Assembly: GCA_948470475.1 (NCBI GenBank)
Contig: OX419336.1
Coordinates: 4,032,984-4,096,983 of the forward strand
DNA from: Galaxea fascicularis
Lineage: Eukaryota > Cnidaria > Anthozoa > Scleractinia > Euphylliidae
DNA length: 64,000 nt
Reading direction: 5' to 3'
The notes beneath the pieces are model-generated. The model did no database searches. It was not told the origin of the DNA and saw only the letters and a list, made by a program, of their open reading frames with translations. The translations under genes were made by a program, and so were the position numbers. Positions within the stretch are counted from its first letter, which is position 1; the number at the start of each line of letters is the position of its first letter. Shown here piece after piece: positions 1 to 10,337 of this stretch.

Positions 1-2359
1 GCAATCATGTCTTCATGACTTGCAGAAAAATCATGAACGACTAAACACCTCGATTTTCTTCTTTTATTTCTTCCGCTCGGTGTTGTTTTAATTTTATAGA
101 TTTAAGTGGCATCCTATATCGTAAAAAATTACAACTCCCAATAAAAGATTTATTAAGTTGTTATTATAAAGCGGGTTTTAAGAAGTTGTAACGTCAGGGT
201 AACGGTTAGACTCACTTAATTCTTCCAGTTGTTTAATACTCACATATTGGACGGCATATTTCCCAGAAGAAGTCATTAGGATCTCTTTGTGGCTCAGGCG
301 AGGGAAAGAAAAGGGGAATTGCAAAAAAAGTTGCAGTGGCAGGCGCCGTAAAATTTAACTCGGCCCTGACAACTTCCGAGACTTTGCCAGAATCTTATGG
401 TAGTCAGAGTGTCCCGGCGGTAAGTGGAATTTCTTGTCTCCATATCTGTCGGGAACTCGTATTACTCTTTTGTTGATTGGTATCAGCTGTATCTTTCTCT
501 GACGTGTTTCTGGAATCATCGTATTGCGTCCATTTCCTGTTCTGAATGCGAAGGACGCCGTCATATCGTCAGACGCAGTCGCAAAAGCCTACAGCGAAAC
601 TTTAAATTTCATTTGCACCAGCAAGCGAGTACTTCCATCTCGGTTTTACGGAAAAAAAGACAGAGTTCAGGCGAGTGAAAAAAAAAATGGTTAAGACCGC
701 AGGCCAACAAAGTAATAATCTCAGACATCAACAATTTTTTGTACAATGTAACGGCATCGCGTTCCAAGAAACACCTTCTCCTGGACCTGGGCCTTATAAA
801 AAGTTCACACTGGCTTGTTCAATATATAATGGTGAATGAAGACCAATTTTTGGGATTTTTGCTTAAGGACGTTCGCACAAAAAAATCCTACTTTGATATT
901 TTTTTCCAGGTTCTTGCTGCAGTAAGAGAGTGAGTTACTTATTTCAAAAACGCATAAAACTGAGAGGTTATCGAATTCGTTCCGGAGATAAAGCGCGACC
1001 TTGAATGCCCTAATATTGATACTGAATAGGTCCTCGAGTTGAACGGCCAAAAAATTGCAAAAGAATCATTGTAGACGATATTCCTTCATTTTAGACGATG
1101 TTATCAGATGTCATCAAACAGATAGCGAAAAACTTTGTTACTTATACGGGACAACGGTATGGCAAGTGGAATAATTTCCTTACAGAAAAATCCCTAATTT
1201 CTGTTGGAGATCAAACGGATTTAGAGTAAAAAATTCCATGACAAGCCCATCTCTTTTCACATTCGTAATAAAATATACCACAATTTCGTACCATTTCCCT
1301 CTCATTGCTAGTCTCCCATCAAAGGAGGTCGCACGACATTGTAAATGGACACCAAAATTAATCCGAGCATTCCCACAGCTTTTGTTCTATGGTATTAAGC
1401 CTATAAGCTGGCCAACTCAAGACATTTTTTTATCATGTCGCATCCATATAAAGTTGTACTAACAGGAGAGGAACCGGCCATGACCTTACGATTACCAGTT
1501 CGAATGCTCTATTTTCTCTCCCTTCCCCGTCCCCTAGTTACAGACGACTCGTGGGAGCTGAACCGTCAAACTAGGTTCATGTGTCAAACGTCTTGCATAA
1601 ATTCGAAACGAGCGGGAGGCGAAGTACGATGGTAAACTCAAAGCGTGGCGTAACAAGGAAAAATGACTCGAAACGCTACCAAGAAACTGACTGAGCAAAT
1701 TTTTTCTCTTTTGTTTTTGGTGAACAAGGTATTGATTGCTGCTTTTAAATGAGCGTAAAAATATCACCCCCGAAGTGTCCAAGGGCAAGGTCTCCCTCTC
1801 GCTTTTTCATCGCCGGCCCGGTCGGTTGGCATGGAAGGAGAGATGAAATTTACTAATCCTCAAAGAACTAGACTTAGGAATCCTCAAACTAAATGATTGA
1901 AGACTAGTAATTTTCGATTAAGAATCGCAACACTGAAAAGCAACGATAAGATCGACGTCACGTAAAGTTATTTCTCTCTTCCCTTGGCAGAGGGGGAGAA
2001 GGAAAATAAAACAGTGACCGCGAAGGGGGAGGGGCCGGAGGGTCGGAGGGAGGGGGAGGAGGGCCAGCGCCCCCACTTTTTGTGGAAAAAAACATAGAAA
2101 ATTCTTTTTTACTAGCATGCATTTCCAAAAATGAAAAAAAGACTTTCACAGGTTAATAGTGGTTGGCTAAAGCTGGCGGACCTCGCGGGAAAACATCCAA
2201 GTCTGACATGACGGTTATCATTTATTTATTTATTTTCAAGACAATAATATCATAATGGTATTTTACTTTTTATTTATAATGTTCTGTTTTTTATAGCTAT
2301 AACAGGTAATTGTATGATAATTTTTATTTGTCCCCTGTAAAGCGGTTTTGGACCATAGG

Positions 2360-2519
2360 CAGGGCTGTCACTATTTTTTGAAGTAGATGGGGATATACCA
2401 AAAATAGCCAGGGATTCGAGTTGCCGTAGTGAAGTCAACAAGCTGGTTTTATATTAAAGTAGCCGGGGATATACCTCAAAACACGAGGGGAAAATCCCTG
2501 GCCCTTAATGACAGCCCTG
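2360..2519. mobile_element. hAT-like MITE, 160 bp, with 8-bp target duplication
   Basis: The ends are inverted copies (cagggctgtca at the left, tgacagccctg at the right). The element is bounded on both sides by the identical 8-mer accatagg (2352-2359 and 2520-2527). An 8-bp duplication with CAGGG-type ends is typical of hAT transposons. There is no coding capacity, so it is non-autonomous. Confidence 0.85.
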
Positions 2520-2550
2520 ACCATAGGGAAAAGACGCAATATAAACGTAT

Positions 2551-2574
2551 CATTATTATTATTATTATTATTAT
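2551..2574. repeat. (ATT)n microsatellite
   Basis: Eight ATT units lie just right of the hAT-like MITE. Confidence 0.9.
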
Positions 2575-4900
2575 AAGTCTTGTGAACTAGGAGTTTCAAT
2601 GTGAAAGTGAGTGCTGGCGAGGGGAAAGCGATGATTGGGATAGAGGAGAGGTTAGGTTAGTTCAAGAGTGCTGAGGTACTCCTTAATTTAAAACAAGAGA
2701 GGGTGGTTGGAGGGAGGAAATGATGGGAACTCTTTGTTTTCGCACTAGCTTTAGCTTTTCTTTTCTTTGCGAGTAATACTGACTACCAATAGCCAAGAGT
2801 GTCTTTTGGAATGTTTCTACAAGGATCGTGGCATTTCAGTCCAAAGACTCATAAATGCATACTTATTGGAAGGGAAAGTACTCACCAAGGTTGAGAGCAA
2901 AGAACAGTTCGGATGCCGCGTATCATAATTATTTACATTCACACTTCTTTCACACTTTGCAACTCACTCAAATATTTTTGTCACTTAATCTTAATTAATT
3001 ATGTATGTTTTACCTAGTTGTCATAAAGTCCAACGGTTTTTCAAATATTATGTAACTGACGATGATGTTGGGAACATCGAAACATGTCTTTTAAAATTAA
3101 AAATGTCGTTATCTTCTTAAAAATCACGATTTATCGATTCCTGATGGAGTTTTCCAAAATAAATGTTGTACGTCACGACAACCGTCGACGAACATTTTGA
3201 TTCACAGGTCGAATATTCTGCTAGAGGAGGTGAGCAATATTTCGACTCTAGGGTCGAATGCTGTGCCTCACCGGGAAACAGCCTTTAAGACTCAACGGTC
3301 GAATATTTTGCCTCAAGTTTTCCGAACCACCAGCAACGCATCCCCAGCAACACGTGCAGTGCAGAACGCTTGTGGTGTGGCATGCGAAGGACAAATCATG
3401 GATTCTGACGTCACATAATGAAAAAGCCAAATTGCACATACCCCGAATCTGGCATCCAAAAAATCTCGAATTTTCACCGCTTACATGTTATGAAACACCA
3501 CTGACCCTCTCAGATAGTCTGCTGGCTCGCTAAGGCTCGCCAGCAATTAAACTAGGTTAGATGCATTTTAATCATTTTTAGAGTCAGCCCTCTCCCCTCA
3601 GTGGAAGAAGCGAGAGCGGACCCCTCACCTTAAAAATTGCTCTGCGGGCCTTGAAAAAGAGACCCTAATGACAAGGTGAGGAACACTTTGCGTTTACTAT
3701 GGATTATGGGTAACAAAAAGGCTGACGGATAAAAATCCTCAGTTAAAAATTGGTTTTCATTTTTCAAATTGAGAAACACTTTTTTTTATTATGAATGATT
3801 TAAAGCTGCCATACAAAGACGCCTATTTATAGCTATGAAGGCCGTTGGCGATGGAACTCAGAATTTTCCTCTCGTTTTTGATAATTTCGTCGTTGAAAAC
3901 TTACCAAGAATTTGGACCAAAAGCAAACAGAACGAATTAGATTATGGGCGTTCAAGGGTGTGGACACCTGTCCTAAAATTCAAAGGCACTTTTTTCGGAA
4001 ACAGACATTTGCCCGCACCGAAAACTTTTCAAGTTACAACTAGTCAAATTTCGGATTTCCTTACTAAGCGAGAAGTAATCTCTTGCGGCAAAAAGGAAAA
4101 TACAAAAATGGTCTGCTACAATAGCAATTTTTTAATGTTCATCCCAAGTTTGGTGCGAGGCCAGTTGATCAAAACGTTGCATTGCTTTATCACTGTTTCT
4201 TACAAAAACCCCCTTTATTGGCAAAATTAAATAGAAACAGAAAAACTGTCGAAATACTCCCAAACTAACGCGAGTGTTTAAGTAATTTATTTTAAGTAAT
4301 CGTCCTTGTAACAACCGTAGCACTTTCTATTGTTCCGTGGCATGTCTTCCCCCCACATTAGTAGCCGGCGTAGCAGGCGTAAAAGGGAAGGGGAGGGGAG
4401 GGGAGGGGGGGGATCAGTCAGAAAATGAGAGTAGAAAATACTGATGTGCTTCGGAGAAAAGTAGCAATTTTTCATGTTTTAGCCAGTAAGGAGCGCTTTC
4501 CTTTTGCATGCAACAGGGCTTTCAAAAAGAAAAAAAGTAGCAAAAGGATATTCAGAAGTACCCGGAGGACTATTGCGCCACGATAGCAGCACAGTGCGGC
4601 AGCGCCGAGGTTTATACCGAAGTACCCGGCGCAAACGTTTTAAGTAGCTGGTGACTCGCGTCGGGCGTCGGCTTAAATTTTAAACCCTGATGCAATACCG
4701 GTCGTTCCGGTGGGACAACAAATCGAACAGTCCTTCCCAGTGGAAATTTCTCGGAATAAAAAAAGGATACCTTCAGATGTTTTCCTGTTTTCTCGTTTTT
4801 ACCGAAATAACCGGAATATCGCTGAACCATTTGCCTCATGACACTAGAACCATGCTCTTTCATAAAAATGCGCGGTTTGTTGCTCTCAAACCCGGAGAAA

Positions 4901-5026
4901 CTGTTCCATTTGTCTGAAAATTGCCACAGGTTTTTCCAAACCAATGAAAAGCGCTTAAGCGGTTGTACTGTTCCATTTGGCGGAAAATTCTCACCGGTTA
5001 TTCCATACAAATGGAAAGCGCTCAAG
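4901..5026. repeat. Diverged direct repeat, period about 67 bp
   Basis: Two adjacent blocks begin ctgttccattt (4901 and 4968) and share a later core resembling ggaaagcgct. The surrounding sequence from about 4600 to 5130 looks like part of the same repetitive element, but I cannot define its ends. Confidence 0.55.
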
Positions 5027-5146
5027 ATGATTGGTTTAAACAATAACACACTAAACACCTTTCTGCATAACTTGCCGTTCAGTGCTATCGTTCTTAGGCG
5101 AACCATACCTAAGCATTTCATTTCATTTTCATTTCATGAGACCGCT

Positions 5147-5376
5147 GACCGGACGAACACTCAGGGTCTTTAAATAACTGAGGAGAAAGTGCTTCTTTTG
5201 TAATGATATCTGCAAATGGTTAGACTTTCTAGTCTTCTCGATAAACTGTAGGGCCTGTCTCACAACTCGCTTCATAGCTATTTCTGTGGGACGTTAAAAG
5301 AACCACTAGGGACGTAACGAACCTTGGCTGTGACCACCCCTAGTGTTACCCTACTGCTCTGTTCTACTCAGCAAGT
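5147..5376 (+). mobile_element. SINE-like fragment lacking its tRNA head (family of 32915-33260)
   Basis: The block starting cactcagggtctttaaata, through tgtgggacgt and accactaggg to gaccacccctag, matches the body of the element at 32915-33260 with few differences. The tRNA-related promoter part is missing, as expected for a 5'-truncated retroposed copy. Confidence 0.75.
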
Positions 5377-5526
5377 GGCCAGCTTAGCGTGATATCTCAA
5401 AAAAGGTACATGGTGAATGACACCCCATTCTAAACTGACAGCCATAACTCAAGGTGGAGTTCGCCGAGTGCAGAAACTATGTAGGTGATCATGAACGTCT
5501 TATTCACCAAAGAATGCCGCTGCGTA

Positions 5527-5532
5527 TTTATT
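5527..5532 (-). promoter_or_regulatory. Possible EXOSC1 polyadenylation signal (AATAAA)
   Basis: TTTATT on the + strand reads AATAAA on the EXOSC1 strand, about 185 bp past its stop codon. This is position-based inference; the hexamer is common in AT-rich DNA. Confidence 0.35.
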
Positions 5533-5716
5533 GTCCTTTTGTGCCCAGAGATAGCATCAGTTTTTCCAGTTTTTTTGTTGAAAAGTAAACAAACTATAAA
5601 ATGGTTGCCATGCATGAAATTGGGAGACCGAACAATAATTATTGTATCAGACAGTTGAGAAAAAAATGACAATTCCTTTTTCAGAAATGCTAAACGTTCA
5701 TATTCAAGAAATCACC

Positions 5717-8700
5717 TCATGACGCTTGATGGACCTTGGCAACTTTCCTGTGCTCCTTAGCTCTTGTTTTAGGACACTGCATCTCACACCAACTCACTGG
5801 CACCATTGCTGCTCCTACAGTCAGATAAAATAAAAATTAACAACTGCATCGCTTAGTGGAGGTTGGGTGCCTGAGATATCCAGGGGCTTCTACTTTTGAC
5901 AGCCAGCCCCTAGATCGAATAATGCCCCCATGGCTGGCACAACACCGTAACTCAGCCATGAACTCCCACGCCGGGAAACCTTAAAGGCAGGCACCTGTCA
6001 CACTGAGAAATCAGTGGAAAAGAAACAATCGAAACAAGGGGGGAGGATTGGGGGGAAAAACGCCAAAACAAACGCTACGGACCACGCAGGAGGACACCAT
6101 TCCTCATGCTGGCATGACAAAACGCCACAGGAACGATGCAGCGACTACTACGCATGCACCAACAAACCCAACCCCTGACCACACGGGCGCTCTGAGTTGT
6201 TAACTCCTTTAACTTCCATTTAAATGCATCAAACTTGATATGAACAAAAAACAGGCTCTCTCCAGGACTGAGCTATTGTTTTTTTCCTGACAAGGTAGCA
6301 AAGCTTTGTACCTCCTAGTGATCATTTTGTATATTCTCAAAACTTACACACTTAATCTAGTAGTAACAATGCAATGTGAGAAACATGCTCCTGGTACTTT
6401 TCAAGTCTTCCCTATGTCAAAGGAACGGTTGCTACTTCCTCAAAGTCCATGGATTTCTAAGCTTAATTATATTTAAAGAATATTGTTAAAGCAATAAATG
6501 TAAATAATTTACTTTACATTTTGGCCAGAACTGTTAAAAAACTAATTTTGACAAAGTACCTTTGTTTTTCATGGCTTTGCTGTACTACATTCAGTGACTG
6601 GTAAAAACAGCTTTAACACTGCTTACTGTTCAGGCCCCAGTTGTTCAAAAGTTGATAGTCCTATCCACCGGATAAATCACTATCCAGCGGATAAGTAATG
6701 GGAAAACTAATTGCACTATCCACTGGATAGATATTTATCCGGTGGATAGCGCTATCCAGCCTTTGAACAACCGGGGCCAGAAATCAAGACCAATCATGGC
6801 TCACTCAGACATTTTGCCCACATTATTATTACTGTTTCATTCATTTGCTGTGACTCTCTGATTAGAGTGATTCCTTTAATTCCATTCCAAAATATCAGGG
6901 CCGAGTTGCTCGAAGCATGGTTAGCGCTAACCAAGGTGAAATACCATGACAAGCTATAGGTTTTAATACCATCTAACCAATGGTTAAGCGCTAACCATGC
7001 TTTGACCAACTTGGCCCAGCACATTCGATCTCTTACCAGCTTCGCTCTTAGCAAATATCACTCCAAGTTCATTTTCAGCAGTTGACAGAAGATAGGTCTG
7101 CGTATGAAGAGTTAAAACACGAGCTAATACTATATCACCAGGGCGGAATGACTTGTACATTTCGACTTTGTCCTTTTCTGTTGCTCTAACATCTTCTTTT
7201 CTGATTGTTCCTTTGAAAGTTTCTTTCAGAGACGTGGACTCCACTCCAAGAATTGCCACTTTGCAGAACCTTGGGTTTGTGCTTATTACCTGTAAAAATG
7301 CAAAAATTGCCAAACAAATCCCTGTCATCTTTCATGTACTGTGTCCTTATGCCTCAATGATGGCCATAGAGTATAAAACTGGAGACATTTATGGGGCTTT
7401 GGAGCTGTATTATGCATAATGGGGTAGCACTTAAACGGACTAGAGGGTCAAAGGGAGCAGGGTTGGCGCAGTGGTGAGAGCGCTCGCCTTCCACCAATGT
7501 GGTCCGGGTTCGATTCCCGGCCCTGGCACCATAAGTGGGTTGAGTTTGTTGTTGGTTCTCTACTCTGCTCCGAGAGGTTTTTCTCCGGGTACTCCAGTTT
7601 TCCCCTCTCCCCAAAAACCAACATTTCCAAATTCCAATTCGATCTGGATGCAAGGACATGTTTGAACGAGTTCTCTTGAGCTCTTTGGTGTTCCGTGGGT
7701 AAACAAATTACAATTACAAAAGGCTGTATATTGCATTGATTGTTCAGCTTTAGTAAAAGAATGTCAGATTTGAAAATCAAAGCTTTGCTAGAGGGAAAAC
7801 CAAACAAAGAAAATATGTAACAAAGGAAAACACAACAACAGCTCATACCAAAATATTAATAACAAATCATGTCTCTCTTTCACCCCTTTATAAGTACATG
7901 TACAAGTCCAGAAAGTGGAGATTTCTCAGTTATATTTTATCACGGCACCTAATGATGCGATGCAATCAAACTCTAAACCTGCTTAAAATATTGAAGTACA
8001 ACTAGGTATTGAATGAATTTTGACAAGAATTTTGAAATTTTCACTCGTGCAATTAAAGCCAATCAAAAACATGTTTAAGACAAGCAAAGCAACAAACAGT
8101 TTCTCTTGAGTTTGACCACATACTATACACCGTCTTTGGAGCTTGGGCAATGTTACATGTATGTTACCTTTTTTTTCTTTTGAAAGAAGTAAACAAACTC
8201 AAACAAGTTATTCAACTTCACTTTTTGGCTTTCTTCTTTTCATTATTTGTTTTTTGTCCTAAGAGTGTTGACTGCTGCAAGGACCATGTACCATGTACCA
8301 TGTACTATGTAAGGCTGGTTATGGCTAAATTAAATGTTAATGGGTTATGCAAGCCAACTCTGGCTAATTAGATAAGGAAGACTCTAGCAGGCCATTTTCC
8401 AAGTTCGGCTCAGCCACCTCTTCGTATCAAGACTTTCAGTAAGCACAAAGTTTTTAATCTGGATATGTGTTAAACAGGGTTCTCAACGAAACTTTGAACA
8501 ATAATGTTGCTGTGCTATTTTCAGCTGTCACATTGAAGCTTTCTACTGATTGAGGCACTTTTGCAGCCGTAAGACTTCTTATGACATCTCTCAGTTAGTG
8601 TGCACACTGTGACTGGTCAATTTTATGGGCTGTATTTTACTGTACGGCCTGCTAAATTTGAAAGTTTCCTTTCCCACACACCTGATTAACCTTAGAGATA

Positions 8701-10104
8701 ATAAATACATATCTTACTAACTTTGCTTTAATAACCTCATTTTCTCAGTCCATACTGTACATACACACTGTAAGTTACTGATTCTCATTTTTGCCTGTTG
8801 AACTGGCCATAAGTGAGTGGGAGAAAACTTGGTCTGTAACTTACAGTATGGACCTCGAACTCGGTTAGTAAGAAGAATCTAGTGACACCTGTGACAGGTT
8901 TATGGGTTCAACTGCAGACCCTGGTTTAATTTGCACGTGGCTGAGGACTCAGTCAAAAAAAAAAATTCACACCTGGCTTTACTTTGAAGACTGGCTCAAA
9001 GCAACTTTGAAATACTGTAATCATTATCAAATTGTGACAGCTAACAACAAATGTTTGTTCCTACCTTGCATGTGACAACTGAACCAACCTCTGGTACCAC
9101 ATGCTTCTCCTGTTCTCTTGTGACACAAATTACAGGCTTCTGTAAAACAGCGATGGTATTTGGACCAAGCATGAGTACACATCACAGAATTTCAGTCAAA
9201 GCTCTAGTCAGAAGATCTGAGGTTTAGTAACGGTTTGAGGCTAGTTTGGACTCAGTGTTCTTGTGCAACCTCTAATTTCATGTGGGTGTACAACATGAAG
9301 CTTTTTCAATGTTGAGTAATAGTGTCCTTATAGCAAAGTAGTTTATGACTTCTAATTAATTTTTGTAAGAGGGATCAAATGATAACCAGCCAACACTCAC
9401 ACATTTACAATATAATTTATGACAATATGGGAGGGATCTGTTTACAAACATGCTGTCTGTTATTTATAAGAGAAACCTTTAAAACAAAACAGGCCATTTG
9501 CTGGCTCACTGGTGTCAACAGTTGATGTTGAGTGACAGCTGCAATGCTCTGTACAGTATACCTCCCAACATTTTCTGACATAACGATGTGAGATTTTTAT
9601 CCTGGGAGTGCCAGACCATATCCAAAGACTTGCAAAGACCCCCAAAGACTTCAGAAGATGTTCCAATTAATTCAGAACCAGGATCTCAGCACAATCTCAT
9701 CCCCAGTGTCTTTCTTTCAAAAATCCTAGACTTTGGTGAAAACATCATCATCATTATTTTACTCATTTTACATGGACTTTTCATTTCCCGCATTGGTTTG
9801 AGTTTACATATTTTTAGAAAGAATTCCAGTGAAGGGTGTAAGATCTCACACTTTTTAACCAGGCATGGGAGATTGGTCCATACGCATGAGCTGGCATGAG
9901 ATCAATGTTTTGGGGTTGTGTGGAAATCTTTTTCCCTCTTTTCCTTACCTCCCCGTTTTTCTGGTCTTGTAATTGCTTGAATCCAGCAAGACTTGCATAG
10001 ACGTACCCATGGCGAATGTAAGTTCCATTCCCCGGCGTATACTGTTCTAAACTACCTAATCTCTCACCAGGAATAACAACAGTGTTTTCGTTTATAGAAA
10101 CCAT
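5717..10104 (-). CDS. EXOSC1: Exosome complex component CSL4
   Basis: CSL4 is one of the three S1-type cap subunits of the RNA exosome, the 3'-5' RNA processing and decay complex of nucleus and cytoplasm. Coding exons on the minus strand are 9949-10104, 9065-9139, 7037-7289 and 5717-5814. They sum to 582 nt, giving 193 residues, close to the human 195. All junctions are GT/AG and in phase. The start chosen is the ATG at 10104-10102, followed by MVSINENTVVIPGERLGSLE; the frame stays open upstream but has no earlier ATG. The N-terminal cap motif (IPGERLGSLE, then GTYIRHGYVYASLAG) is residues 11-41. The S1 domain contains the family signature GTIRKEDVRATEKDKVE and FRPGDIVLA. The C-terminal segment SWCEMQCPKT matches the end of animal CSL4. 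It is divergent with the C6orf163-like gene. Introns carry several MITEs and a SINE. Confidence 0.95.
5845..6230 (+). repeat. Diverged copy of the GGAGGTTGGGTG repeat family
   Basis: It shares ggaggttgggtgc, atatccaggggctt, cccccatggctgg and gtcacactga with the copies at 28400-28910 and, reversed, 34677-34815. It lies directly beyond the last EXOSC1 intron acceptor. There is no coding capacity and no clear terminal repeats, so the element type is unknown. Confidence 0.65.
6633..6778. mobile_element. MITE with GGCCCC...GGGGCC ends (copy 1)
   Basis: An imperfect palindrome of 146 bp. It begins ggccccagttgttcaaa and ends tttgaacaaccggggcc, with internal inverted tatcc(a)ccggata blocks. A nearly identical copy lies at 59040-59189, which confirms the boundaries. 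Confidence 0.9.
6898..7017. mobile_element. MITE with GGGCC(A/G)AGTTG ends
   Basis: A 120-bp imperfect palindrome. The left end gggccgagttgctcgaagca is mirrored by tgctttgaccaacttggccc at the right, and both arms carry ggttagcgctaacc. It sits in the last EXOSC1 intron, 20 bp from the exon 3 donor. Confidence 0.85.
7453..7721 (+). mobile_element. tRNA-derived SINE (family 1)
   Basis: The head has a tRNA-like box A (ggcgcagtggtgagagc) and box B (ggttcgattcc), followed by a non-tRNA body ending in an A-rich tail (acaattacaaaa). Related copies are the head-only fragment at 17611-17689 (minus) and the body at 27630-27800 (minus). It lies in the EXOSC1 intron between exons 2 and 3. The short cloverleaf-like head is not a functional tRNA: it runs straight into the body and its anticodon arm is abnormal. 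Confidence 0.8.
8582..8872 (-). mobile_element. Palindrome-rich element, inverted relative to the copy at 12719-12990
   Basis: It shares gtacggcc(t/c)gctaaattt..aaagtttcctttcc, taacttacagta(t/c)gga and cgaactcggttagtaag with the copy at 12719-12990, in opposite orientation. The two lie about 4 kb apart on either side of the EXOSC1/C6orf163 promoter. Both contain nested short inverted repeats and no coding capacity. Confidence 0.8.
9065..9139 (-). other. EXOSC1: EXOSC1 exon 2 (75 nt), stand-alone check
   Basis: This short exon encodes 25 residues (KPVICVTREQ...GSVVTCK) and matches the strand joining the N-terminal cap domain to the S1 domain of CSL4. It has an acag acceptor and an aag/gtag donor. 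It is listed because it is too short to be seen as an open frame by itself. Confidence 0.9.
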
Positions 10105-10337
10105 CTCTGTCAACCCAGATTAATGTGACTTAAGGACAAATTGGAACGGCGTTTCTTAACGCAAGAAAAGGATTGCGACGTCCGCCATCTTGAGTTTTAC
10201 TGCTATCCGCTGTCCACTTTGAATGCAGTCACTTCTCACTGATCCCGGGTTCCCTTGCTGTTGCTCAGTTGCTCAGCTGTTGCTGCACAGCGTGCGTTAC
10301 CTTGCGTTACCACGACAACTGATATTCGACTTTCAAG
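10105..10337. promoter_or_regulatory. Divergent promoter EXOSC1 / C6orf163-like
   Basis: Only 233 bp separate the two start codons. There is no TATA box at a sensible position. YY1-like motifs occur as ccgccatctt (10182-10191) and as caagatggcggc (10334-10345); the second contains the start codon of the rightward gene. This arrangement is typical of TATA-less housekeeping promoters. Function is inferred from position and motif only. Confidence 0.65.

Larger units (their letters stand above)
1..5716. other. Intergenic region, no recognisable gene
   Basis: No reading frame here resembles a protein family I know. The longest frames (3835-4230 on + and 4612-5121 on -) show no domain, and the second lies in repeat-like sequence. 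The stretch holds a hAT-like short element (2360-2519), an ATT microsatellite, a 67-bp direct repeat (4901-5026) and a SINE fragment (5147-5376). The part just below 5717 is the EXOSC1 3' flank. The left end may be promoter or intron of a gene outside the window. Confidence 0.6.

Noticed and set aside
3050..3110. Possible retroelement 3' end (gacgatgatgttgggaacatcgaaacatg hairpin-like block)
   Set aside because: The hairpin-plus-cgaaac pattern resembles retroelement tails, but no coding remnant or second copy is in the window.
3835..4230. 131-residue open frame on the + strand
   Set aside because: No recognisable motif, no splice context and no homology I can name; ordinary chance length in AT-rich DNA.
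4612..5121. 169-residue open frame on the - strand
   Set aside because: It runs across repeat-like sequence with internal direct repeats (4901-5026), so the frame is more likely a by-product.
7448..7846. 132-residue minus-strand frame containing CQGRESNPDH
   Set aside because: This is the tRNA-like head of a SINE read backwards (a well-known spurious protein), overlapping the repeat at 7453-7721.
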